A stretch of 64,000 nucleotides of DNA from Asterias amurensis (taxonomy: Eukaryota; Echinodermata; Asteroidea; Forcipulatida; Asteriidae), in assembly GCF_032118995.1 (NCBI RefSeq), contig NC_092662.1, positions 2,294,001-2,358,000 of the forward strand, given 5' to 3'. The number at the start of each line of letters is the position of its first letter. Position 1 is the first letter of the stretch. The notes under the pieces are model-generated. The model saw only the letters and a list, made by a program, of their open reading frames with translations. It did not search any database and was not told the DNA's origin. A program made the translations under genes and the position numbers. Positions 1 through 10,877 of this stretch are shown here, one piece after another.

Positions 1-222
1 AACACAGCATCCTTGTTGTAATTAACAAGGGGTTCTAGGTGGGTCATGGGGTGCCAGGACGGGTTCCTTCTTATTTTAAGAGGGGGGTAAAGAGCGCCCT
101 CATGTGATTAAATTCTATTAAAAATAATTGCATCAGGGATGAAGAAACACTGCCTAAAACTTTAAGTGCTAGGCAGAAATGAGCAGGATACCAAATTGTA
201 CATGTGACATGGTTATTTGCCT

Positions 223-391
223 GCCCCCGATTTCACAAAGCTCTGCGACGCGTCGCAAGTGCAAGTTGCGACCGGTTACACGTCATAAGTTGCGAACTCG
301 TCGCAGCCGCTACGTGTCTTAAAGGTCTGCGACGCATCGCAAAACCCTGCGATGCGTCGCTACTTGCGATGAGTTTCGTGAAATCGGGGGC
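223..391. repeat. Palindromic foldback element with GCCCCCGATTTCAC ends
   Basis: The ends are inverted copies (GCCCCCGATTTCAC at the left, GTGAAATCGGGGGC at the right). The interior has several inverted CGACGC/GCGTCG-rich motifs, so the whole stretch can fold back on itself. No coding content is recognised; the open frame across it is a by-product. It is most likely a short non-autonomous DNA transposon (MITE). Target-site duplication was not resolved. Confidence 0.55.
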
Positions 392-1009
392 TGGTAACCT
401 TAATTATGGTAAGCAAAATTTTGTTGCACTTTGTTTTGCTTTAAAGCAGCTCTATGAAATTGGTCCCCGACTTTGGGCTCGCGGTCCAGTGTAAACTTCG
501 AGCCCTGTTAGCATGGCAAATTCGTAAGCTGCACAAGTTCATGTCAATCAACCTTGCTGGCTGTCAGGGCTAGATCTAAGGGTGACCATCTCATTCAGAG
601 AGTCTTACTGGAGATAATAAAGGCTTTTTAAAATGACCAAAGGTGCCCGTTGGGATTAACTAAGGAGGTCAGACCAAATCCATCCGGCAGACTTTGCCGG
701 CTACAGTCCTTGGTGACCCTCTTAGCATGTCAGTTGTCATCGAGGCTGACCGAGTAATGAGTTGGATTGTGTGATGGGATACATCCTATTAATGTAAAGT
801 CAAAATATTCGAGAGAATCTTTGTGCATATAAGACAACAGACCTTCATATTTAAGCCTCTGCAACTTCTTAACTTTGCTTGAGGAGAGCGAGAAATACAT
901 GTACATGTAGCACTTCAGTTATAAACTACTGGTTCTTATCAGAACCAACACTTCTCAAAAAAGATGTTCATTTGATTATCTTAAACATGTAATGAAAGGA
1001 CTGTCTTAC

Positions 1010-1099
1010 CAATTTCTGCTCCTATGTGTACAATGAAGAAGCCCAAGAATAGAGCCCTGAGGAACCCATGATGTAGCAGTTCCATGGTTTTAAGCTGCC
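1010..1099 (-). CDS. Probable first coding exon of a minus-strand secreted or membrane protein (gene leaves the left edge)
   Basis: On the minus strand an AG acceptor (TTGACATCAG) at 1100 precedes a short leader, then ACCATGG at 1085-1083, a good Kozak context. The frame stays open for 25 codons to a strong donor (G|GTAAGACAG) at 1010/1009. The peptide starts MELLHHGFLRALFLGFF and continues hydrophobic, as expected of a signal peptide. The remaining exons would lie left of the window, so the protein cannot be named. The acceptor upstream of the ATG implies at least one non-coding 5' exon at higher coordinates; candidates are at 4099-4171 and 12995-13130. Seen: splice signals, start and open frame. 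Inferred: that it is a real gene. It could be a chance ORF between chance splice sites. Confidence 0.4.
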
Positions 1100-1239
1100 C
1101 TGATGTCAACTGATATCACGCTTTCGTTATCTCTGAAACTGAAACTAACAGAACTTGACAAGTTATATAAATATCAAATAGTATACCACAAAGGACTGCT
1201 AGGTAATGATTTGGGGTTGAACAGAGAAAAAATGACCAG

Positions 1240-1520
1240 ATCAGAATTTGAACCAACGACCTCCCGTTTAATGCTTGCAATGTGTAACAATGTTTTGTAT
1301 TTGAGATTTTAGACCTAATTGCTTTTTTAATACTTTAGGATTTCTATTGATTAAGTTTGTTGTTGAATGTGTTAAAGAATGTTTACTCCCGTTGTTATAA
1401 TTCAGTATTTTCTTATGTTTTAGTTTGTCTATTTTTCCATGTTCAGCGTTCTAGAGCATGTTTACACATGATTAGGGCGCTATATAAGTTTTGGTATTAT
1501 TGTTATTATTATTATTTAAG
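1240..1520. repeat. Diverged SINE-like fragments (tRNA-like head and tail)
   Basis: Around 1247-1275 there is an inverted tRNA-like B-box region (TTTGAACCAACGACCTCCCG). At 1470-1515 a tail GGGCGCTATATAAGTTTTGG runs into TTATTATT repeats. The head motif recurs at 30843-30918 and 16425-16490. These look like old, broken tRNA-derived SINE pieces. Confidence 0.4.
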
Positions 1521-1635
1521 ACGCCAGGTTGTTAACTTAGCTTAACTTTGCTACACAGCACTTAAAGGTTGTATGGCTTCTGACTGGTATCCCGGAACAA
1601 AGATATTGACAAAATAGGGAGACTGTCAACAGAGG

Positions 1636-1690
1636 GCTAGATAGCTCAGTTGGTAGAGTGACGGCAAGTTAAACTGCTCTGGTTTTAAAA
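1636..1690 (+). repeat. tRNA-like SINE head fragment
   Basis: TAGATAGCTCAGTTGGTAGA matches a tRNA A-box region and recurs with the same flanking style at 16425-16490 (+) and 30843-30918 (-). The second half is diverged and no intact B box follows, so it is not a functional tRNA gene. Confidence 0.4.
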
Positions 1691-3721
1691 TTTTCCTTGT
1701 TTATCCTCAAATCAAAAGTCTGAAAAATATGATCCCTGTTTTTTTAGTTAAGTCATGTTAATGGAGCCACTCACAGGTGAGTAATGAGTAACAAATGGAA
1801 CAGATCATCGTTGTTTGGCTACAGAGGTGGGTGGAGTTGACACAAGAAGGTCTGTATATTGACCTCAGCGAGAGACATAAAGGCCTGAGCGAGAGACAAA
1901 GGTGGAGTGGCTAGACTGTACACTCATCCATCAATGGGGTAGGGTCAAACAATAGCTCTTTGCTAGACCTAACGCCTGCTTCTATGACTTTAAAGGGATT
2001 GCTCTTAGCAAATTTCGGCTGATGATTTCACCCCAAAAAAAAGATGAAGAGAAAACCATGACTTTAAAACAATGACTTTAAAGAGATGGCTCTCCGCAAA
2101 CTTTGGTTGATAATTTCACCAAAACAATCAAGAGAAAACCAATGCTCCAGATTTCACAGTAAGTCTTTTAAAACCATGATTAACACCGAGTAGAAAATAT
2201 TCCAAAAACCCTGTTTCAATTTAGTATATGTTTGTTCAAACATCCACAAGTTTGGGTTCAGAATGCCCAAGAGTGTTTTTTTCCCCCACAAAATTAGTCA
2301 ATGAAAACAGTGGTCTACATGATGACTACTGTGTACTACATAGTACTACGTAGTAAGCACAATGAAAGGTACCAACTCAACATTGTATAACTTCCGTGAG
2401 CAACCATGCTGTATGATGTATGCATAAATTAAAATGCGATCGCCATCTGTTCCTCATACATAATTTATCAACAAGTCAACTGACTATAAAATACATTCCA
2501 AATGCAGGCATTGAAATAAACCACATTACCACCAACATTGCCGTGGTGCCCTGTGTTTTTGATGAAGTGCCCTAGCTTACAAGGTTCCAATACAAACTTA
2601 CATGCGCCCCTAACTAGAGGAAAATGGTTGTGCCCCTTCAAGAGCAAAGTTCAAGAAATACTAATTGGGCCCTGTAGGATTACAGTGATCAATATTGGCG
2701 AGTGGAGCTCAACGGCATGAGTACCATTGTGTTTTTTATAGCATTGAAAGCATTGTTCATTGGCTTGCACTGATTTTTTGTTGCATCAAGATAAGAGTCG
2801 CTAACTAAAATGGCGTACAGTGTATACTCGCACATCTTGGGCTTGCAGCGTTATCCACTCTTTGATTCTAACTAACTTTATTCTAACCAATCTAATCAGA
2901 GATGAACTACTCACCAAAGTTTGATGTTCAAGACAAAAATCAGTACTGAGATTCTATGCTGACTCTGATGAAATTCCTGATATACGTAGCTTCATGTTTA
3001 ATTCACCATACAGTAAGAACAACAAGTCACTGTAAAACTGAAACAAATTATACAACATTATTTACTTAGCGCATTTTCACTTTCGATCATCTTGAACCCA
3101 CCACTGACCAATCAGGTCAACTCATCATTATATTATCTTGAATATGCATTAGACAGATTTAAAATACTTAGATCCAACCCACTTCTGTCCAATCTAGCTT
3201 AAACCGCATACATCACATCATTTGCATAAATGAATATTAATTGATGAATAGAGTCAGCTGAGATAAAGTGACGTTAGAGTGCTGTCTATAATTTTGTTGA
3301 GCCTGCAAAATAAACGAGAAAATTGTTATCTCAAAACTCACTCGGTTTTAGATTTGAAAGAAGAAAAAACACCATTAGAAGCTGTTCCGTCTATCGTATC
3401 ATTTCTCGTAAACTGAATTACACATTGTAAATTACTTAATCTGAAATGGCCAAGTGGGCTGATGAAGAATATCCAGTTTGAATTCAAACTATCTGAGTCA
3501 CAAATCGAGCTGAAAATATCTCAGCCTTGGAAAGACTGCATAATCCAAAGGAGTTGAGTTTGGGGTTTTTTGACAAAAAGATTTGCAATCAATTATTTTA
3601 CTACAATTTGCTTGCTTACTTACAATTAGACTAAAAGAAATAACAAGGATGAAATGAGATTTCTAAGATTTGCTGAGCACAAATCTGCTAAGCAGCTTTA
3701 TGAAACTGGGGCAGCATGACC
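1691..3721. other. Non-coding stretch, no gene recognised
   Basis: No ORF with family resemblance on either strand. The stretch is AT-rich. At about 2520-2650 there is a fragment of a dispersed repeat (GTGGTGCCCTGTG followed by GTGCCCTAGC-like text) that recurs in diverged form at 6940-7080, 14700-14800 and 53390-53510. Nothing else could be supported. Confidence 0.5.
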
Positions 3722-3985
3722 AGGGTCCAATTTTATGGGTCTGCTTACCGCCAGAACTTTGCACTTGCTTTGCAACTGGTTTCCTGCAAATATTTGCTTA
3801 AATTTGAAACCAACAGTTCCTTTCAGAACCACCCCAACTCATTTAGAGATAGTCATTACATGGAGTTACCACAAACCTCTCAACAGGGCCGATCGTATTT
3901 CCACCATGCAGCATTTCAAATCCTACTTAGCAGAAAATTGCAACAGCAATATTGTCTGTAAAGTAGCTCCATGAAATTGGGACCA
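3722..3985. repeat. Foldback MITE copy (GGTCCAATTTTATG / CATGAAATTGGGACC family)
   Basis: The ends are inverted relatives: GGGTCCAATTTTATGGGTCT at the left and AGCTCCATGAAATTGGGACC at the right. Other members lie at 5936-6140, 10613-10877, 27271-27974, 27976-28172 and 60323-60430. All share a TTTCATAGAGCTGCTTA-like terminal motif. There is no coding capacity. Confidence 0.5.
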
Positions 3986-4098
3986 GATGTTCAGTTTCCC
4001 GTTTCAATCAGGAAATATTTCTTGGGATGATCTTTATTTAAATTGAAAGAGCTCTCGAAAAAGAAACAAAATTGACAATTCCAAAATCACAAACTTAC

Positions 4099-4171
4099 CA
4101 GGGGTTGTAAGCGCAACTAGTTCCCTTGAAAGATGTATCCTGCTAGTAATACGTCACAGACTGGTCTGAAG
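4099..4171 (-). other. Possible non-coding (5' UTR) exon, minus strand
   Basis: A 73-nt segment on the minus strand is bounded by a strong acceptor (TTTTATCTTGTAG) and a strong donor (CTG|GTAAGTTTG). All three frames contain stops and there is no ATG. This is what a 5' UTR exon of the gene starting at 1085 would look like. The splice signals are seen; the link to that gene is inference. Confidence 0.25.
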
Positions 4172-5935
4172 CTACAAGATAAAAACAAAACACGGAAGAA
4201 AAGTGTAATTAATTAAGGATTACAAGTGGCAGTCAGTGTAACTTACACTCATGTACTTCATAGGCCTACATGCCCATTTGTGTTGCCTTAAACCTACAAT
4301 GTTCTTGTATCCCATCTACACTATCAGTGTTCACCCCCATGTTCTTTTAAATAGCTATTATCACAAGGCCACTCCGTCACTGTCAAATATCTTCAACTCC
4401 GAGATCCATCACCAGACCCCCTGCAAGATTTCTTAGCGTGGTTTGGATAAATACTTACATTTAATAATACCTTCTCTCTCAACAGGAAAAATGTAACTTT
4501 ATACACCGGTACAAACTAATCACATCGTCAAAAACTCCAATTCGCAAAACATTTGTTGAAGTGTCTTTAGTGTCCGTAAGCTCAATGTTGATTTTGAAAC
4601 ACCCTCTCGACTATTCACGGAACAAGTTTTTTTTTTGCAACGTCATTCACATTTGGGTCAACCCTCCTACTAGCCCAATCACCGCCCCTCAACACAGGTC
4701 TTTCATCTTGGACCTTGCCTAATCTCCCGTCCACGTCTAGGAGTAGGGGGGAAGGCCAGGGGAAGATACAACCCCAGGGGCTCTCTAGATATAGCCTGCA
4801 GTCTAGCCCAATTAGCGTCATATCACATGGGGTTTCCAGCACCCCTTAGCAAAGTGTATTTTGTACACAAGGACATCAGCCTGGATTTACTTGGCAGCTT
4901 TTGATCCCATTTTAAGAACATTTAATACAGTAACCTGTTCCAGGTTTGATATCCCTAACCTCAGACAAAGTTTGTCGAGCCTTGAGAGTGTTTGAGATTG
5001 AAGCTTGAGAGTGTTTGAGATTAAAGCTTAACACCTTAATCTAGTTCTTTCATTGATGAAGGATGAAGGTTTGACACTTCCTTAAAGAGGAGCTCCAATG
5101 TCAAATCTAGTATTTTTAAAACTATGTTGTGATGGATAGAATCCTTACCCCCAAAAAATGTTTTTACAGTTTATTTATTTATTTATTTTTTGTTGTTGTA
5201 ATTTTGTGTGTGTAAAGACGATGTGACCTCTGACGTCACTCGAAAACCATCCAACATGATTCGCGCGCATACTGCCGGGCAAAACCTTTGTGTTTTGGCA
5301 GCCAGCTAGAAAGTGTAAGCAATCTTACCATGACTACACGTCTGTTTGCCCGGTTATAAGATATAGATCTGTCTAAACAGTCGATCCTATGACGATTAAC
5401 CACCAATAGTGTCTGTTTGCATGTGTGAATTTACTTAGCATTAATTAATGGGAATGGCTAATTGAGTTCTACCTAAATCAAAGTATAGATACTCAACTAT
5501 TACAAAACCTTATTAATCACTCGTCACATCTTCTGTTTTTAGCTCGTAGATGTGTAGTCGAACATGCACATTTAAATCATCACGTAAATAGACAGAAACA
5601 TGACTAATTGTTAAGTGTCGATGTTACAATTAGACAATATCTTTCAGGCGGAAACATCAATTTTGCACCAAACGGTGTGATGCACTACGATACTTCATTT
5701 TTGTTCACTAAACTGAAGCGTCACATTGAATCGGCATCAATGTATGTCCCGCCTAAATAGTCTGTCCCACACGCAGCAGAAGCACCCAGTGTTGAAGTCT
5801 TGTGTGGACAATACTTTTCTTTGTTCTGCACTTAAGGAAAATCCTATTCCTCAAAACTGTACATAAAACTGTGTGGACGTGTGTGAGTCCACACGTGTTT
5901 CAAGTCTTAACAATATGTGGACTGCTTTTGTTTAT

Positions 5936-6140
5936 GGGCCAATTTCAGTAAGCTGTTTTAAGCAGCAAATATTGCTCAGCATTTTTTTTTCTCTGCTAAG
6001 CAAAAATTGAGTGGGGCACCACTCACAACAATGTAAACTTTTAATAATGGCTGGTGACCTACTTCTGTTAATCACAACATTTCTTGGCTTAGCAATTTTG
6101 TGTGTGCTTAGCTTACAGGCTTTATGAAATTGAGCCCTGG
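5936..6140. repeat. Foldback MITE copy (GGGCCAATTTCA family)
   Basis: It starts GGGCCAATTTCAGTAAGCTG and ends with TTTATGAAATTGAGCCCTGG, inverted relatives of each other. TTAAGCAGCAAATATTGC follows the left end, a motif shared with the copy at 27976-28172. Confidence 0.5.
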
Positions 6141-7109
6141 TCCACAACTTCATAAGAAGCATTATCCCAACCCTGTCCTGTATACTTCGTTTCAAAAGGG
6201 CAGGCATTTTCTCCTAAGTAAAGGGCAACCTTAGAAAAAAAATTGTCCATTTCTACTGAAGCTTGTCAAGGGCACCAAGGCAATAAGCAGGGGGCAAAGA
6301 GATAATCGCCTTCAGTGTCTCCACAAAGTTTCAGGCCTGCCACCCACCTCATGCGCCCCTGGCTTATTCCATCGAGCCCTTGACACCCCAGCTGTTCTTT
6401 CTAGCGGAACAGACTGTGGGTCAACAGTGTTCAGGGAGGGTGTAAAGGAACAAAACTGGGCGTTAGTGATAACACTACCCCGAACCTGTTCTTATAACGA
6501 GTTTGGATGATACAGAAATTGACTCCATCAGTAAGACATGATGTGGCGTGTAGAAGAAAAGGTTATCATAATGTATGCATGTAAGTCTCGAGTGTTCACA
6601 ATGTGGGGGTGGATTAACAACTGATGGAGGTTTATTTTGGAGTGTGTATTTTTTTTGCGGGGAAAAGGGAATGGGATCTATAGGGAGAGTACTGCAACTG
6701 TGGAACTGTCATGAGTCAGCTGACCATGTGTTGTGGAAGAATATTGTTTACAGTAATTTCTGCAATACATTTACAGGATTTTAATTTAAAATGGGAGATT
6801 TTGAATTTCAATTGAAATTCAGATCAATTTGATTTTTTTTTTTTAAGTGAATGAAAATGACACTTTGGCCCTGACCCACTTCTGAATGACCCACAAATAA
6901 ATTTTAAAAAATTCAAATTCAGGCCTGATACTTCCTGGAGGCAACGGAGGCGATTGCCTCAGTTGCCCCTTGTCATTGCCTCACGGTGCCCTTGAAATGC
7001 TCCTGTACAAATTTGCAATTTCCTCATAGGGTGCCCTTTGCCAAAGAGAATATGCCTTGGTGCCCTTGCCCTTTCAAAAACGAAGCATACAGCCCTGCAA
7101 ATTGCTTTT

Positions 7110-7388
7110 TTATATGGCGCGGGTGGGGGGGGGGGATGGGGGTTGGACAGTTAACCCTGGTCGACCCTGGTCTGCCCCCAGTGCGTTCGAATAGCTTTGC
7201 CATCATTACAGGGGCTCACCCGGGTCAGCCCCCAGTGCCCTGCTTGTGGAGTGGGTCACTTGGGGGTGACCCGAGGTGCATGACGATACCACGAGAGGGC
7301 GAGTGTGATGATTCGGTTAGCTCTTGTCAGGGGCTCACCCGAGTGAGCATCGCAGGGTCGACCCAGGGAAGCTAATCGAATGCACCCA
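7110..7388 (+). repeat. GC-rich dispersed repeat, copy 1
   Basis: Text such as GGCTCACCCGGGTCAGCCCC, GTGGGTCACTTGGGGGTGAC and CTAATCGAATGCACCC recurs in reverse orientation at 62571-62772. It contains internal inverted short motifs (GGGTGACCCGAG, GGTCGACCC). Open frames through it are not conserved between copies. A G-run of ten lies just upstream at about 7123. Family unknown. Confidence 0.5.
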
Positions 7389-7798
7389 TTGTCAAGCACA
7401 TTGAGGGGGAAACCCGTTCAAAACTTGACAAGTGTTACAGACATTCAACTGTCGTCCCCATTTTGCAATGACTCACTCTTCATTGGAAAATATATCCTAG
7501 AAGCACAGATGCTTAAAGGGTGTGTTCCCTGTGGGTAATTACACAAATTTTCTTCTGTAAATTTTCTTTGTGAATTTCCCCCCAGCACAAAAGTTTGTGA
7601 ATACACTCTGCAAAGTTAACGAGAACAAAGTGAATTGTGTGTCAAATACTTCATGGATCACTTTTAACAGTACATCTCTGCAGCCGATCTCTGAAAAAAT
7701 TATATTTTCACATTAACTGGCATTAGCAGCCCAAAATGTTGCAGAATGTCAATGTTAACTTTTAAAAGGCAAATTCATTTTTTCTTTGTTCCAGTGAC

Positions 7799-7992
7799 AA
7801 TAGACCGATCCATTAAGCTCCGCCCCATTGCGTACTGACCAATCACAACACAACGAAGGTCCGACACTAAGGTCGGACATGCATGCGCGTATGTTGGTGC
7901 GCGCGACAGAGTTGTGCAGAAAGGCATTGGAGAGCCCCACGTGTTCTTGATCACACGTGCGTCGTGGGCGAAGCCTACTGGATTGGTCAATT
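7799..7992 (+). mobile_element. 194-bp MITE with AATAGACCGATCCA ends (copy a)
   Basis: It starts AATAGACCGATCCATTAAGC and ends ACTGGATTGGTCAATT, an imperfect inverted repeat of the start. The interior (GGTCGGACATGCATGCGCGT, CACGTGTTCTTG) matches the better-preserved member at 52852-53046. It is non-coding and short, as expected of a non-autonomous DNA transposon. Minus-strand ORFs of 61 and 73 codons overlap it and are repeated because the whole unit is duplicated. Confidence 0.6.
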
Positions 7993-8394
7993 TCATGGTG
8001 TCATATCGGGGTTTGCGCTCAACTGTCTTTAGTGACTGGCCAGCCAGCAGGACCAGTTTTGCAATGACTCACTCTTCATTGGAAAATATATCCTAGAAGC
8101 ACAGATGCTTAAAGGGTGTGTTCCCTGTGGGTAATTACACAAATTTTCTTCTGTAAATTTTCTTTGTGAATTTCCCCCCAGCACAAAAGTTTGTGAATAC
8201 ACTCTGCAAAGTTAACGAGAACAAAGTGAATTGTGTGTCAAATACTTCATGGATCACTTTTAACAGTACATCTCTGCAGCCGATCTCTGAAAAAATTATA
8301 TTTTCACATTAACTGGCATTAGCAGCCCAAAATGTTGCAGAATGTCAATGTTAACTTTTAAAAGGCAAATTCATTTTTTCTTTGTTCCAGTGAC

Positions 8395-8588
8395 AATAGA
8401 CCGATCCATTAAGCTCCGCCCCATTGCGTACTGACCAATCACAACACAACGAAGGTCCGACACTAAGGTCGGACATGCATGCGCGTATGTTGGTGCGCGC
8501 GACAGAGTTGTGCAGAAAGGCATTGGAGAGCCCCACGTGTTCTTGATCACACGTGCGTCGTGGGCGAAGCCTACTGGATTGGTCAATT
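8395..8588 (+). mobile_element. 194-bp MITE with AATAGACCGATCCA ends (copy b)
   Basis: Identical to the element at 7799-7992 because it lies inside the second unit of the 596-bp tandem duplication. It did not insert independently. Confidence 0.6.
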
Positions 8589-8652
8589 TCATGGTGTCAT
8601 ATCGGGGTTTGCGCTCAACTGTCTTTAGTGACTGGCCAGCCAGCAGGACCAG

Positions 8653-9278
8653 TTAGCTCGTCATTTTACACTTCTCTGTCAGCGTTTTCACTAGGCCATA
8701 CTTTATTTTCAACGGGATGCTTTTCAACACTGAACTAGCCAGTCGAACCACTTAGTATTTTGACTGGACAGTGGTCATCAGGTGTTGTAACTGGCATCTG
8801 GCCAGCGACCCACTCTTCAGTAAGAGCGCCGCATGATACTATTGATACAGTTATAAATGAACTTCAAGGAAAATTCCTGACTGCTAAGAGAGTAGAAAGC
8901 CCCCATCATCTCATTCTAAAAAAAAACTAAAAAAAACACCACGTTCCCATGGATACCCAGCCAAAACATTCTGCACTTACTAAAACCTTGTGTAATTAAA
9001 TAATTTACTGAAATAAACAACCAAGGCGACACATGGCCCATTTACTGTTTGGGTTTCTAGAGCAAAACTTCCTCTTCCTCCAAAATCTAATAAAAAAGGC
9101 GATAACATCCAACAGAGTAAGTACTTTTTCATGGAAAAATGAATAATTCCCGACTTTCGAATGAGTCCCATCTTTAAAGAAATAGAAAGAAAAAAAACAG
9201 GCCTGCAACACTAATAGTGACACACACATGCTGAAATGGTCACCTGTTTTCTGAAGTAGACAAATAGTATGTTTTAGT
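8653..9278. other. Non-coding stretch
   Basis: No recognisable gene. Around 8725-8815 there is a fragment (AACTAGCCAGTCGAACCACT, TCTGGCCAGCGACCCA) of a dispersed repeat with diverged relatives at 53895-53975 and, inverted, at 63380-63455. Confidence 0.4.
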
Positions 9279-9662
9279 TTTAAAGGGTTTTGATACCTTT
9301 ACGCTACTCACTTAATGAAGATGTATGTAATATATTTTACTTAACTTGTAGTAAATTCAGCTTCTTTAGCCGCCAAGTTTTTGAAAAGAAAAGTGGAAAT
9401 CACAGAGCAACGTTTCCAGCCGAGTTATGAAATCCGTTTTACGTGCTAAAACAGTTTCCGTCTCTTTGAGACAAAAATAAGCTTTGTGAAATAGCCTAGT
9501 TTTACTCATTTCTCAAATACTACATGTACAGTACCGTGACCTCAGCAAGTAATATTTGAAGGGAAGCTTTCTACCATCATTTATCTGTAAACCTTGTAAG
9601 TTTAAAGTAAAAATGTGAACTCTTTTTTTTGTGTCGTACCAAAAAACACCCAAACCCTTTAA
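9279..9662. repeat. TTAA-ended MITE-like element, diverged
   Basis: It starts TTTTAAAGGGTTTTGATACC and ends ACACCCAAACCCTTTAAAG, inverted relatives of each other. The internal segment with CCTTGTAAGTTTAAAG and a run before a T tract resembles the element at 24529-24880. Size (about 385 bp) matches the TTAA-ended family found nine more times in the window. Confidence 0.45.
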
Positions 9663-10612
9663 AGGGAAGAAGACCTGACAAGTACATGTAAGTGTATGGC
9701 AGACACCAGACTGCAAAGTCAAGCATGTTTGCCCCGACTGTAAACTTAGAAGACTGCCTATCATTTACCCTCAAAGTTACATGAGCTAGTTACATTACAA
9801 TGGAGTCTCTACACTACACCCTTGGAACTTCTCAACAGCAAGAACACCCGTTGGGGAAACCTATTACATCCCTTTAAATTTTAAAATTATCAATAACGGA
9901 TGTTTGTGCTTAAAAAATAAAATAAAAAAAAGCTAAATTGAGGAAAAATATTATTTCTAAAGCAGTGTTTCACTAAGTTTACACAACCCCCAGATGTCTG
10001 GAGAAGACTTCATTTGGGTGGAATATTACCTCCGTCTCTAAAACTACATTACTTCAGAGGGTGTTACTTGTTTCTAGCAATGTTATATAGTATCAAAAGC
10101 TCCTATTGTCATTATTTTTTTGAGTATTTAAACCAAAGTTGAACCCTCCCTTTAAAATGACATCATTTATAGTGGATACAACTGATCATTTGGGTAGAGC
10201 CTACAGGATGCATTGGAACACAACAAAAATGTCGTAAATCATCGTTTCATGACAAAATAACATGTATTTCCTGTTCAATTGTGCCATTTGTTGTTTTGTT
10301 TCGAAGTACAACCAGTCATTCTATACCCCTATTAATGTACTTTCACTGAACTTGTCGAAGGGGCCTTTGTCTTTCTTTCGGTTGATTTTTTTTTTTCAAC
10401 AATAAAGGCTTCCTTCCTGTTTGAGAGTGTGTGATGGCCGTGGTTGCTGATGAGTTTACGGGCCTTGGGAATTCCATTCTGTTCAGGTACATGATGAATA
10501 TTTCCTGAACATTAATAATAAACTTGGCTAAACTCCAGTAACTTTTGTTTATCGGCGTTGAGTGTTAATGTTTGTCAATGGTTGAGATTATGCGTCCCAG
10601 AGTAGGCCACTA
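9663..10612. other. Non-coding stretch
   Basis: AT-rich text with no ORF of convincing length and no splice-bounded coding exon on either strand. Nothing supportable was seen. Confidence 0.4.
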
Positions 10613-10877
10613 GGGTCCAATTGCATGGCTCTGCTCACCAGACGCAAAGAATCAGCGGTCCTGGAAGCAGGAAATTCTGTGCTTATGTCTTAGCGTACAA
10701 GTGTTTTACAGGTTAGCAGATAATTTTTGCTTGTGTGTGTGTGTGTGTACTCCTCTTAACCTGTGTATTTTTCTTCACTTATCAACTTATCAAGCTAGCG
10801 CAGAAATGTTGAGCTTGCACAGTAAGCAGAGAGTTTAAGTGCACAATTAGGCACTAAGCAGAGTCATGAAATTTGAC
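10613..10877. repeat. Foldback MITE copy with internal (TG)n
   Basis: The left end GGGTCCAATTGCATGGCTCT is inverted relative to the right end GCAGAGTCATGAAATTTGAC. A TGTGTGTGTGTG microsatellite lies at about 10733-10748 inside it. Same family as 3722-3985. Confidence 0.4.

Larger units (their letters stand above)
7461..8652. repeat. Perfect 596-bp tandem duplication (two units)
   Basis: Unit 1 (7461-8056) and unit 2 (8057-8652) begin TTTTGCAATGACTCACTCTT and end GCCAGCCAGCAGGACCAG. Read side by side I see no difference across the units. Each unit carries one copy of a 194-bp inverted-repeat element (7799-7992 and 8395-8588). No gene is contained. Identity this high means a very recent duplication, or an assembly artefact such as a collapsed haplotype junction. 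Confidence 0.9.

Noticed and set aside
7755-8592. Identical pairs of 61- and 73-codon minus-strand ORFs
   Set aside because: Identity is due to the 596-bp DNA duplication; the frames cross a MITE and its ends and are not kept in the related copy at 52852-53046.
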